Of a stretch of DNA of 64,000 nucleotides, positions 9,649 to 17,204 are shown one piece after another. The notes beneath the pieces are model-generated. The model was not told the DNA's origin and ran no database searches. It saw only the letters and a program-made list of their open reading frames with translations. The stretch is from [Clostridium] ultunense DSM 10521. GTDB lineage: Bacteria; Bacillota; Clostridia; Tissierellales; Tepidimicrobiaceae. How positions within the stretch are numbered: position 1 is the stretch's first letter; each line of letters opens with the position of its first letter. Both the position numbers and the translations under genes were made by a program. The DNA lies in assembly GCF_000511955.1 (NCBI RefSeq), contig NZ_AZSU01000002.1, forward strand, positions 386,696-450,695. Direction: 5' to 3'.

Positions 9649-9980
9649 AATTAGAAAGTAGATTTTGGATAGTACAAAATGGGGAGAAAGTTTTTGGAAG
9701 AGGACCTTGTATATTACTGAAAACCATAGATAGATTTGGAAGTTTAAATAAGGCTGCAAAGGAATTAGATATGTCTTATAGCAAGGCCTGGTCTATTATA
9801 AATAGGGCAGAAAGGGCTTTAGGATATTCCTTTTTAGAAAGGGAAACAGGTGGTATTGATGGAGGGGGGTCCTACTTAACCGTTGAGGGAAAGGCAATAG
9901 TAAAGGCATATGAAGGATTTTGTAAAGAAGCAGAGGAATCAGTAGAAGAAATCTTCAAAAAATATTTTAAGGATATTTAA
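9636..9980 (+). CDS. ModE N-terminal-type winged-helix regulator
   Basis: A 114-residue protein consisting of the LysR-like winged-helix domain of ModE regulators: the segment ILLKTIDRFGSLNKAAKEL followed by SYSKAWSIINRAE is the typical helix-turn-helix, and GGIDGGGSYLTVEGK is the wing. The C-terminal molybdate-binding (TOBE/MOP) domains of full ModE are missing, so molybdate sensing, if any, must work otherwise. It overlaps the end of the XdhC-type gene and sits directly before a metal-type ABC importer, consistent with control of molybdenum uptake and use. Start uncertain: GTG 9636 or TTG 9645, the latter with AGGTGGG at good spacing. Confidence 0.8.
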   Translation: MGILKLESRFWIVQNGEKVFGRGPCILLKTIDRFGSLNKAAKELDMSYSKAWSIINRAERALGYSFLERETGGIDGGGSYLTVEGKAIVKAYEGFCKEAEESVEEIFKKYFKDI

Positions 9981-10033
9981 TTTTTTTGAAAGCGTTATAT
10001 TAATAAAAGAATATCGATGAAGGGGCAGATTTT

Positions 10034-11044
10034 ATGAAAAACATAGTAAATATAAGGAGATTTTTATGGGGATTACTAATATTTGTTTTTCTCCTATCTT
10101 TTGCCATTGGAAGATATCCTATAGATATGGAGACTTTAATAAAAGTTCTTTTATCTAAGGTTTTTACTATAGATAAAACTTGGTCTGATACTGTAGAAAC
10201 TATAGTTTTTAGGGTCAGACTTCCTAGAATATTAGCTGCAATGTTGGTAGGAGGATCCCTCTCCTTATCTGGGGCAGTATATCAAGGAATGTTTAAAAAC
10301 CCATTAGTATCCCCTGATATACTGGGAGTCTCTGCTGGTGCCGCCTTTGGAGCTGCTTTAGCCATATTTTTATCTTTTAATACGGTAGGAATACAAATAT
10401 CAGCTTTCTTATTCGGCATATTAGGGGTAGCTTTAGTTTATCTAATTAGTATAAAAGTAAAAGAAGATCCTTTAATTTCGCTCGTCATTATCGGTATATT
10501 AGTAGGCTCCATATTCACGTCTCTTACTTCAATAATAAAATATATTGCTGATACAGAGGACAAACTACCTACAATAACCTTTTGGCTAATGGGAAGTTTA
10601 TCTGGAATTTTACCTAAAGACGTTAAAAGGGTATTCGTTCCTATCTTAGTAGGGATAGTACCTTTATACCTACTAAGATGGAAACTAAACGTACTTTCCT
10701 TAGATGAAGATGAGGCTAAGACTTTAGGTCTTGATACAGGAAGGACTAGGATAATAGTAATAATCTGTTCTACTCTTATGACAGCGGCTTCTGTTTCCAT
10801 TAGTGGTGTAATAGGCTGGATAGGCCTTGTAATTCCTCATTTAGGGAGGATATTAGTAGGCCCTGATTATAGGATTTTAGTGCCTATAACCATATTATTA
10901 GGCAGTACATATCTATTGATAATAGATAATATAGCAAGGGCATTTACAACAGTAGAAATTCCTCTAGGGATACTTACTTCCCTTATAGGAGCCCCCTTTT
11001 TCATATTTTTATTATTAAATAAGGGAAGGAGTTGGAATAGATGA
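10034..11044 (+). CDS. FecCD-type ABC transporter permease (possible molybdate importer)
   Basis: 336 residues, about ten membrane helices, with FecCD/BtuC family signatures: VFRVRLPRILAAMLVGGSL near residue 60, GAVYQGMFKNPLVSPDILG after it, and GVIGWIGLVIPHLGR near the C-terminus. The family imports iron-siderophores, haem, cobalamin, and in the MolBC type of Haemophilus also molybdate. Substrate cannot be read from the sequence; molybdate or tungstate is suggested by the XdhC and ModE-like neighbours. Its stop overlaps the ATPase start (ATGA). Confidence 0.88.
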   Translation: MKNIVNIRRFLWGLLIFVFLLSFAIGRYPIDMETLIKVLLSKVFTIDKTWSDTVETIVFRVRLPRILAAMLVGGSLSLSGAVYQGMFKNPLVSPDILGVSAGAAFGAALAIFLSFNTVGIQISAFLFGILGVALVYLISIKVKEDPLISLVIIGILVGSIFTSLTSIIKYIADTEDKLPTITFWLMGSLSGILPKDVKRVFVPILVGIVPLYLLRWKLNVLSLDEDEAKTLGLDTGRTRIIVIICSTLMTAASVSISGVIGWIGLVIPHLGRILVGPDYRILVPITILLGSTYLLIIDNIARAFTTVEIPLGILTSLIGAPFFIFLLLNKGRSWNR

Positions 11045-11814
11045 TAAAGGTTAAAGGATTGACTTGTGGCTATGGTGATAAAACTATTTTAAAAGATGTA
11101 AGCTTTACTGGTAACTCCGGAGATATTATCTGTATACTAGGACCAAATGGGTCGGGTAAATCCACTTTAATTAAGACAATTCTAGGCCTATTAAAACCCT
11201 TTGAAGGCCAGGTATTAATAGATAATGAGGATATTAAAAATTGGAATTGGAGAAAAAGAGCAAATAAGATTAGCTATATCCCTCAATCCTTTAGTTCTAC
11301 TTTTCAATATAAGGTTAAGGATATAGTCTTAATGGGAAGAAATTCTTATCTAAGACTTATTTCTTCTCCCTCTAAGAAAGATGAACAAATTGCAGAAGAA
11401 GCCATGGAAAAACTCAAAATTTTACATCTTAAGGACAAGATATACTCTCAATTAAGTGGTGGGGAAAGACAATTGGTAAAAATAGCTCAGGCCTTAGCCC
11501 AGCAATCTGAAATTATAATTATGGATGAACCGACTAACAATTTGGATTTTAGCAACCAAATAGTTATGCTAGGATATTTGAAGGAATGGATAAGGGAAGG
11601 AGTTACCGTCATAATGGCTACCCACTGTCCTGAACATGCTTTTTTATATGGAACGAAAGCTCTATTAGTAAAGGATGAAAAGGTAGTAGAAATAGATAAT
11701 CCAAAGGAGAATTTAAAAGAAAAGAAATTAAGAGAACTATATAATGTGGATTTAAAAATTATAGAAATAGATTTAAAAGATAAAGCTAGCAAAATATGCA
11801 TACCTGTATTTTGA
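11041..11814 (+). CDS. FecE-type ABC transporter ATPase
   Basis: 257 residues, a single ABC domain. Walker A GPNGSGKST (near residue 37), Q-loop YIPQSF, signature LSGGERQLVKIAQALAQ, Walker B IIIMDEPTNNLD and switch histidine in MATHCPEH are all intact. It powers the preceding FecCD-type permease, with which it is translationally coupled, and is followed 13 bases later by the cognate lipoprotein gene. Confidence 0.92.
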   Translation: MIKVKGLTCGYGDKTILKDVSFTGNSGDIICILGPNGSGKSTLIKTILGLLKPFEGQVLIDNEDIKNWNWRKRANKISYIPQSFSSTFQYKVKDIVLMGRNSYLRLISSPSKKDEQIAEEAMEKLKILHLKDKIYSQLSGGERQLVKIAQALAQQSEIIIMDEPTNNLDFSNQIVMLGYLKEWIREGVTVIMATHCPEHAFLYGTKALLVKDEKVVEIDNPKENLKEKKLRELYNVDLKIIEIDLKDKASKICIPVF

Positions 11815-11827
11815 AAGGAGGAATAAT

Positions 11828-12910
11828 ATGTTTAAAAGAAGTATTTCCCTATTAATTGTTTTGGTATTGGTATTTTCCCTATTGGTAGGTTGTAATAATG
11901 AAGCAGTAAATGAAGACTTAGGAGACGAAGAATATATTGAAATAAAAGATATGGCTGGAAGAATAGTATTAGTACCAGCTAAGGCTGAAAAAGTTTTCGC
12001 CACCATACCTACGGGGACCATCCTTTTATATTCTTTAAATCCAGAAAAAATGATAGGGTGGAATTACGATTTAAGAGAAGGAGAAAAAAGATTTATTGAT
12101 GAAGAATACCATGACTTACCTAATCTAGGTGGTGCAGGTAAAAATGCTATTAATATAGAAGAAATGCTAAAGATGGATCCGGCTTTTTTAATAATAATGG
12201 AAGAATTAGATGAAGACACCATATCAAAAGCTGAAGAATTGGAAGAACAAACGGGAAAACCTGTAATTTTGCTGGATTCTGATTTACATAAATTAGATGA
12301 GGCTTATAAAATATTAGGGAAGGCATTGAGAGAAGAAGAAAGAGCAGAAAAACTAGGTAATTACTGCAAAGAAACTATGGAAGATATAGAAAATAATATA
12401 TCTAGGATAAATAAAGAAGAAAAAGTAAGAGTATACTATGCAGAAGGACCTAATGGGTTGGAAACAGAACCTTCCGACTCCTGGCATGCTGAAATAATTG
12501 ATATGGTAGGAGGGGAAAATGTAGCAGAGGTAGAACTAAAAGGGGATAAGGGAAAATCGGAAGTATCAATAGAGCAGTTATTAATATGGAATCCAGATTT
12601 AATCATCTCCTGGGATGATGAAAGAGGAGGTTATTATTCAGGAATATTTGAAGACTCAGCTTGGCAAAGTATAAAGGCGGTAGAAAATGGAGAAATATAT
12701 GAAATACCTAATAAACCTTTCAATTGGTTTGATAGACCACCTTCTGTAAATAGGATATTAGGAGTGAAATGGTTAGGAAATCTCCTGTATCCAGATATTT
12801 TCGATTATAATATGGAGGAAGAGGTAAAGGAGTTTTATAATCTATTCTACCATTATCAATTAACTGAAGGAGAAATAGAAGAGTTGTTGAGGAATTCTAC
12901 AAGATATTAA
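11828..12910 (+). CDS. FepB/BtuF-type substrate-binding lipoprotein
   Basis: 360 residues. The start has a lipoprotein signal (LVLVFSLLVGC), predicting anchoring on the outer face of the membrane at Cys22. The mature part has the two-lobed Fe-siderophore/cobalamin-type binding fold: IEIKDMAGRIVLVPAKAEK at the start, NIEEMLKMDPAFLI, and SIEQLLIWNPDLI before the C-terminal lobe. It captures the substrate for the two preceding transporter genes. The conserved DMAGR opening and lone context do not reveal the ligand; molybdate or tungstate is favoured only by position. A terminator follows. Confidence 0.9.
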   Translation: MFKRSISLLIVLVLVFSLLVGCNNEAVNEDLGDEEYIEIKDMAGRIVLVPAKAEKVFATIPTGTILLYSLNPEKMIGWNYDLREGEKRFIDEEYHDLPNLGGAGKNAINIEEMLKMDPAFLIIMEELDEDTISKAEELEEQTGKPVILLDSDLHKLDEAYKILGKALREEERAEKLGNYCKETMEDIENNISRINKEEKVRVYYAEGPNGLETEPSDSWHAEIIDMVGGENVAEVELKGDKGKSEVSIEQLLIWNPDLIISWDDERGGYYSGIFEDSAWQSIKAVENGEIYEIPNKPFNWFDRPPSVNRILGVKWLGNLLYPDIFDYNMEEEVKEFYNLFYHYQLTEGEIEELLRNSTRY

Positions 12911-12914
12911 TTTA

Positions 12915-12964
12915 AAATAAGTTGCCTAGTTTATGGTTGGTACATAATAGGCAACTTATTTGTA
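12915..12964 (+). terminator. Intrinsic terminator after the metal ABC operon
   Basis: A 14-bp stem (AAATAAGTTGCCTA paired with TAGGCAACTTATTT) ends in T-rich sequence. It starts five bases after the lipoprotein stop codon. Confidence 0.85.
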
Positions 12965-13081
12965 ATATAATTGTAATAATTTAAAGCCTTGTAAAATAAT
13001 ATCTTTATAGAAAACCTACAAAGAAAAATTGTAGAATTTATGCTATCATATTTAGGATTATAGATAAAGGGGGGCTTAAAT

Positions 13082-14008
13082 ATGGTAGCTAAGAAGTACA
13101 TATTAGCAGTTCCAAACTTTAGTGAAGGTAGAAGAAAGGATGTAATTGAAGCCATAGTAGCTGAAGTTAAGGATAGAGAAGGAGTAAAACTAGTAAGTTA
13201 TGAACCAGAACACGATTTTAATAGAACGGTAGTTACAATAGTAGGTGAACCAGAGCCTTTAAAGGAAGCTTTAATTGCTATGGCTGGGAAATCATATGAA
13301 CTTATAGATATGAGGGAGCAAGAAGGAACCCATCCAAGAATTGGTGCTCAGGATACTATACCTATTTTTCCATTGAGGAATATTTCTTTAAAAGAATGTG
13401 TCCAGTTAGCAGAAGAAATAGGAAAGGAATTATTTGAAAAGTATAAAGTACCAATATACTTTTCAGCAGAAAATGCTAGAACAAAAGATAAAAAAAGCAT
13501 CTCCTATATAAGAAAGGGACAATATGAAGGGTTAAAGGCATTATTAGAGGATTCTAATCATCCGGATTATGATAATAGAAAGCCAGACTTATCAGTAGAA
13601 GGAAAGTTAAGCGAAAAATCCGGAGCAACTATAGTTAGTGCTGATATGGAAGGATTAACTGCCTATAATGTGTTTTTAGCTACAGAAGATGTAAATATAG
13701 CTAAAGAAATAGCAAAAGCAGTAAGAGGACCTAGTGGTGGATTCTCTACAGTTAGGGCAGTTGGTATTAAATTCCCAGAAAGAGAAGGAGTAGTAGTTTC
13801 TATGAATATGTTTGACTGTGCATCTACACCACTTTATAGAACTTTTGAATTGGTAAAACAAGAGGCTAAAAAGTATGGAGTGGCCGTTACCGGTTCAGAA
13901 TTAGTAGGACCAGTGAAATTAGATTATTTGCTAAACAATTTAGAATATTATTTGGGATTACAAGGGTTGAGACGAGACCAAATACTAGAATCTCATCTAA
14001 TGGAATAA
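13082..14008 (+). CDS. ftcD: Glutamate (or glycine) formimidoyltransferase
   Basis: 308 residues, the size of a stand-alone formimidoyltransferase without a cyclodeaminase domain. It transfers the formimino group of formiminoglutamate to tetrahydrofolate. The N-terminal subdomain contains ALIAMAGKSYELIDM then EGTHPRIGAQD, where His84 corresponds to the catalytic histidine of the mammalian enzyme; the C-terminal subdomain starts near RAVGIKFPEREG. With urocanate hydratase in the same region it fits histidine degradation. In purine-fermenting clostridia the same fold uses formiminoglycine, and the neighbouring molybdenum hydroxylase makes that a real alternative. A GGGGGG-type ribosome site precedes the ATG. 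It is transcribed alone, between two terminators. Confidence 0.9.
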   Translation: MVAKKYILAVPNFSEGRRKDVIEAIVAEVKDREGVKLVSYEPEHDFNRTVVTIVGEPEPLKEALIAMAGKSYELIDMREQEGTHPRIGAQDTIPIFPLRNISLKECVQLAEEIGKELFEKYKVPIYFSAENARTKDKKSISYIRKGQYEGLKALLEDSNHPDYDNRKPDLSVEGKLSEKSGATIVSADMEGLTAYNVFLATEDVNIAKEIAKAVRGPSGGFSTVRAVGIKFPEREGVVVSMNMFDCASTPLYRTFELVKQEAKKYGVAVTGSELVGPVKLDYLLNNLEYYLGLQGLRRDQILESHLME

Positions 14009-14017
14009 TGATTGTAG

Positions 14018-14058
14018 ACCTCCCTTAGGTGTCTGATACCAAAATGGGAGGTTTTTAT
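14018..14058 (+). terminator. Terminator after ftcD, with a repeated internal sequence
   Basis: ACCTCCC pairs with GGGAGGT, followed by TTTTTATT. The internal stretch (14027-14050, beginning AGGTGTCTGATACC) recurs almost unchanged at 18961-18984, with 20 of 24 bases the same. Confidence 0.8.
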
Positions 14059-14110
14059 TACCATAAAAGGGTATAAACATACTAATTATATTTAAAAAGG
14101 GGGATTTAGC

Positions 14111-16093
14111 GTGAGTTATAAGGGTAAAAAACTGTTTAGCCTTGTGCTTTCATTTTTGCTGATTATAGGAGTTTTTACTTTACCGGCACAAGCAGAAGAA
14201 GGAACGGTACAATTAACTATTTTAGGAACTACTGACCTACATGCAAATATATACAATTGGTCCTATGAAGATGGGAAAGAGGTAGAGGATTTAGGTATAG
14301 CTAAAGTATATTCGGTAATTAAGGAGATTAGAGAGGAAAATCCTAATACCCTGTTATTGGACAACGGAGACACTATTCAAGGAACAATCCTTTCAGATGA
14401 CTTATATAATACAAAACTAGATTTACCTCATCCAGTAATCGATGTTATGAATTTTATGGAATATGATGCTATGACTTTGGGAAACCATGAGTTTAACTTT
14501 GGACTTGAATTAATCGACAAAATAGTTGAAGAAGCAGAATTTCCGATCTTAGGTGCTAATATCTACTGGAAAGATGGAACTAATTTTGCTAAACCATATA
14601 TTATTAAAGAAGTAGCTGGTATTAAAATTGGTATTTTAGGTCTTGGTAATCCAAATATTCCAAGATGGGATGGACCTAAGGTAACGGAATTAGAGTTTGA
14701 AGCTATAGATAAAGCTGCAGACAAATATGTAAAGGAATTAAAAGATCAAGTAGATATAATAATTGCTACAGCCCATGCTGGTTTAGAGGAAGAATATAGT
14801 GAAGCAGATTCAGTAAGGCTTGCAATTGAAAAGAATCCAGAAATTGAAGCTATGCTAGTCGGCCATAGTCATGCTTCAGTAGCTGAAACCGTAGGTACTA
14901 CATTGGTTGGTGGTGCAAGGGATGCAGGAAGACAGGTAGTAAGATTTGATTTAACTCTTAAGAAGGATGGAGAAAGGTGGAATGTAATTGATAGGAAGGT
15001 AGAATTAATTGAAGTAACCGACTATGAAGCTTCAGAGGAATTAAAAGAATATGCTAAGGGATACCATGAAGCTACATTAGAATTTTTAGAAGATGTAATA
15101 GGTCAAGCAACAGAAGATTTCCATCCAGCTTCTGAAGTGAAGGGTATTCCAGAGGGACAAATTAGAGACACGGCAGTAATGGATTTAATCAACGATGTAC
15201 AGCTTAAATATTCAGGAGCAGATATATCTTCAGCTGCATTATTCCAACCTTCTTCTAATATAAGGCAAGGGGATATTACTTATAGTAGTATTTTCGACAT
15301 ATATAAATATCCAAATACCCTTGTAGGAGTAGAAGTTACAGGTAAGGAATTAAAAGATTATATGGAATGGTCGGCTTCCTATTATAATACCTATAAACCA
15401 GGAGATATAACTATAAGCTTTAATCCAGATATTAGGGCTTATAATTATGATATGTTCCAAGGAGTAGACTATAAAATAGATATCTCTAAGCCGGCAGGTG
15501 AGAGAATAGTTGATTTGAAGTTTAAAGGTGAACCTGTTAAAGATGAAGATACTTTTAAATTGACTATAAACAACTATAGACTTAGTGGTCTTCAAAGTAT
15601 GGGAATTATTAGTGGAGAACCCTATTTCAACTCAGACCCAATATCTTTAAGATCCTATATAGCCCAATATATAAGGGAGTCAGGGACTATAGAACCAAAG
15701 GTTGATAATAATTGGGAAATAATTGGTGCAGATTTAGATCATCCACTTAGAGATTATATAATAGAACAAGTTAATGAAGGTAAAATAGAAATTCCAACTT
15801 CTGAAGACGGAAGAAGTATTAATAGTAGGGCCTTAAATGTATATGAATTGATTAAAGAAGGTTTAATACCTGAAGAAGTGTTAAGAGAACATGCATCTTC
15901 ATCTATAGAAGTAGAAGAGTCAGTAGTAGTAGAAGAAGTAAAAGTAGACGAATATGTAGTAAAATCAGGAGATGTGTTGTGGAAAATTGCTGAAAAATTC
16001 AATACTACATGGGAAAAATTAGCCGAATATAATAAAATGAAGAATCCACATCTTATATTCCCTGGACAGAAAATATTAATTCCTGCAAATTAA
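14111..16093 (+). CDS. Secreted 5'-nucleotidase / 2',3'-cyclic phosphodiesterase-type enzyme with LysM anchor
   Basis: 660 residues from a GTG start behind GGGGGA. A signal peptide (hydrophobic LFSLVLSFLLIIGVF, cleavage after PAQA) exports it. The metallophosphatase domain has TTDLHANI, DNGDTIQG, TLGNHEFNFG, ATAHAGLE and VGHSHA, the two-metal ligand set. The TTDLH-plus-tyrosine-rich start resembles CpdB-type cyclic phosphodiesterases more than UshA. A 5'-nucleotidase C-terminal domain follows (about residues 335-560). The final 46 residues are a LysM repeat (SGDVLWKIAEKFN to PGQKILIP), which should hold it on peptidoglycan. It would release nucleosides and phosphate outside the cell. A paralogue with almost the same LysM lies two genes downstream. 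Confidence 0.9.
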   Translation: MSYKGKKLFSLVLSFLLIIGVFTLPAQAEEGTVQLTILGTTDLHANIYNWSYEDGKEVEDLGIAKVYSVIKEIREENPNTLLLDNGDTIQGTILSDDLYNTKLDLPHPVIDVMNFMEYDAMTLGNHEFNFGLELIDKIVEEAEFPILGANIYWKDGTNFAKPYIIKEVAGIKIGILGLGNPNIPRWDGPKVTELEFEAIDKAADKYVKELKDQVDIIIATAHAGLEEEYSEADSVRLAIEKNPEIEAMLVGHSHASVAETVGTTLVGGARDAGRQVVRFDLTLKKDGERWNVIDRKVELIEVTDYEASEELKEYAKGYHEATLEFLEDVIGQATEDFHPASEVKGIPEGQIRDTAVMDLINDVQLKYSGADISSAALFQPSSNIRQGDITYSSIFDIYKYPNTLVGVEVTGKELKDYMEWSASYYNTYKPGDITISFNPDIRAYNYDMFQGVDYKIDISKPAGERIVDLKFKGEPVKDEDTFKLTINNYRLSGLQSMGIISGEPYFNSDPISLRSYIAQYIRESGTIEPKVDNNWEIIGADLDHPLRDYIIEQVNEGKIEIPTSEDGRSINSRALNVYELIKEGLIPEEVLREHASSSIEVEESVVVEEVKVDEYVVKSGDVLWKIAEKFNTTWEKLAEYNKMKNPHLIFPGQKILIPAN

Positions 16094-16102
16094 TTATCAT
16101 AC

Positions 16103-16140
16103 AGTTCCCATTTGCATTTTTGCTAATGGGAACTTATTTA
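16103..16140 (+). terminator. Terminator after the first nucleotidase (AGTTCCCA family)
   Basis: AGTTCCCATT pairs with AATGGGAACT around a 12-base loop, followed by TATTTAT. The same AGTTCCCA/TGGGAACT arms recur at 28072-28112, and in slightly altered form at 18946-18991. Confidence 0.8.
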
Positions 16141-16273
16141 TAATAAAAGTTTTCGACTAATTTATATTAAATCCTATATATTTCCCGGGAAAAGGATAAA
16201 ATAAAGAAAAAGAAGGAAATATGTAATTTATGTAGAATATTCTATATAGGATAATTAGATTAGGGGGAACAAT

Positions 16274-17116
16274 ATGGGTAGAAAGCCTCGAATTCAATAT
16301 TATGGTGCTATTTATCATATAATCCAAGGGGGAAATAATAGGGGATTAGTTTTTAAAGAGGAGAAAGATAAACTTTATTTATTGGAACTATTAAATGAAT
16401 CTAGGGATATTTATGATTTCAAAATATTTGCCTATGTTATAATGGATAATTATTATCATCTTTTAATGCGGACTTTTAATATTTCTATTAGTAGGATAAT
16501 GCATAATATAAACAGTAAATATGCTAAATATTATAATTTGAAAATGGGGAGAAGAGGTCCAGTATTTAAAGGTAGATATACTAGTGTGTTAATTCAAGAT
16601 GAAAGTTATTTACTAGAACTTGTAAGATATATACATAATAATCCAGTGGCAGCTAATATATGTAACTCAATAGAAGAATACAAATGGAGTAGTGATATAT
16701 TCTATAGAATGAACATAGGAAATATAGTAGATATAGATGTTCTATTAGATACACTTTCTCTAGACAGGAAAGAATCTTTGACAAAATATGTTGAATTAAT
16801 GGATCAAGAAATATCTAATTATGAAAATCTGAAGAATTTTTATGAAGGAAATGGAATAATAGGCTCACAGGCATTTATAAGATCCTTTGAGAAAACGAAA
16901 AAAGATGAAAGAACTACCTTAGATGAAATATTGAAGAGATCTTGTCCTACAGAAAATGAATTCAATCTTATAAAAAAGGGTTCCAGAAAAAGGTATTTAA
17001 CAAAATATAAAATTAAATATATACAACTGGGGAGAGATGAAGGATATTCATATAGGCAGATAGGGGAGAATATAGGAGTTTCAGGGACTTCCACCAGAAA
17101 TATCCTAAAAAAGTAG
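16274..17116 (+). CDS. REP-associated tyrosine transposase (RAYT, IS200-like Y1 family)
   Basis: 280 residues. The N-terminal 130 are the Y1 transposase domain: RKPRIQYYGAIYHIIQGGNNR, then VIMDNYYHLLMRT, and RYIHNNPVAANI with the likely catalytic Tyr119. The C-terminal part ends in a helix-turn-helix-like segment (GYSYRQIGENIGVSGTSTR). RAYTs are single-copy domesticated relatives of IS200/IS605 transposases that act on short palindromic repeats. The metal-binding HUH motif normally reads His-x-His in this position (NHYHLL or similar); here it is Tyr60-Tyr61-His62, so the first histidine is missing, which may reduce or change activity. No flanking insertion-sequence ends were found; hairpin repeats lie nearby. 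AGGGGG precedes the ATG. Confidence 0.88.
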   Translation: MGRKPRIQYYGAIYHIIQGGNNRGLVFKEEKDKLYLLELLNESRDIYDFKIFAYVIMDNYYHLLMRTFNISISRIMHNINSKYAKYYNLKMGRRGPVFKGRYTSVLIQDESYLLELVRYIHNNPVAANICNSIEEYKWSSDIFYRMNIGNIVDIDVLLDTLSLDRKESLTKYVELMDQEISNYENLKNFYEGNGIIGSQAFIRSFEKTKKDERTTLDEILKRSCPTENEFNLIKKGSRKRYLTKYKIKYIQLGRDEGYSYRQIGENIGVSGTSTRNILKK

Positions 17117-17204
17117 GTTTAGGACAAAGGTTGATGTGTATAATACCCATAAAACGGGTAATTGGTAATCAATATATTTAATCAAAAAAGGGGGAGATTT
17201 AAAA

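Noticed and set aside
12961..12977. TGTAAT twice at an 11-base period before ftcD
   Set aside because: Only two copies in very AT-rich DNA, no third repeat, and no well-placed -10; not enough to join it to the sites at 44255 and 45471.
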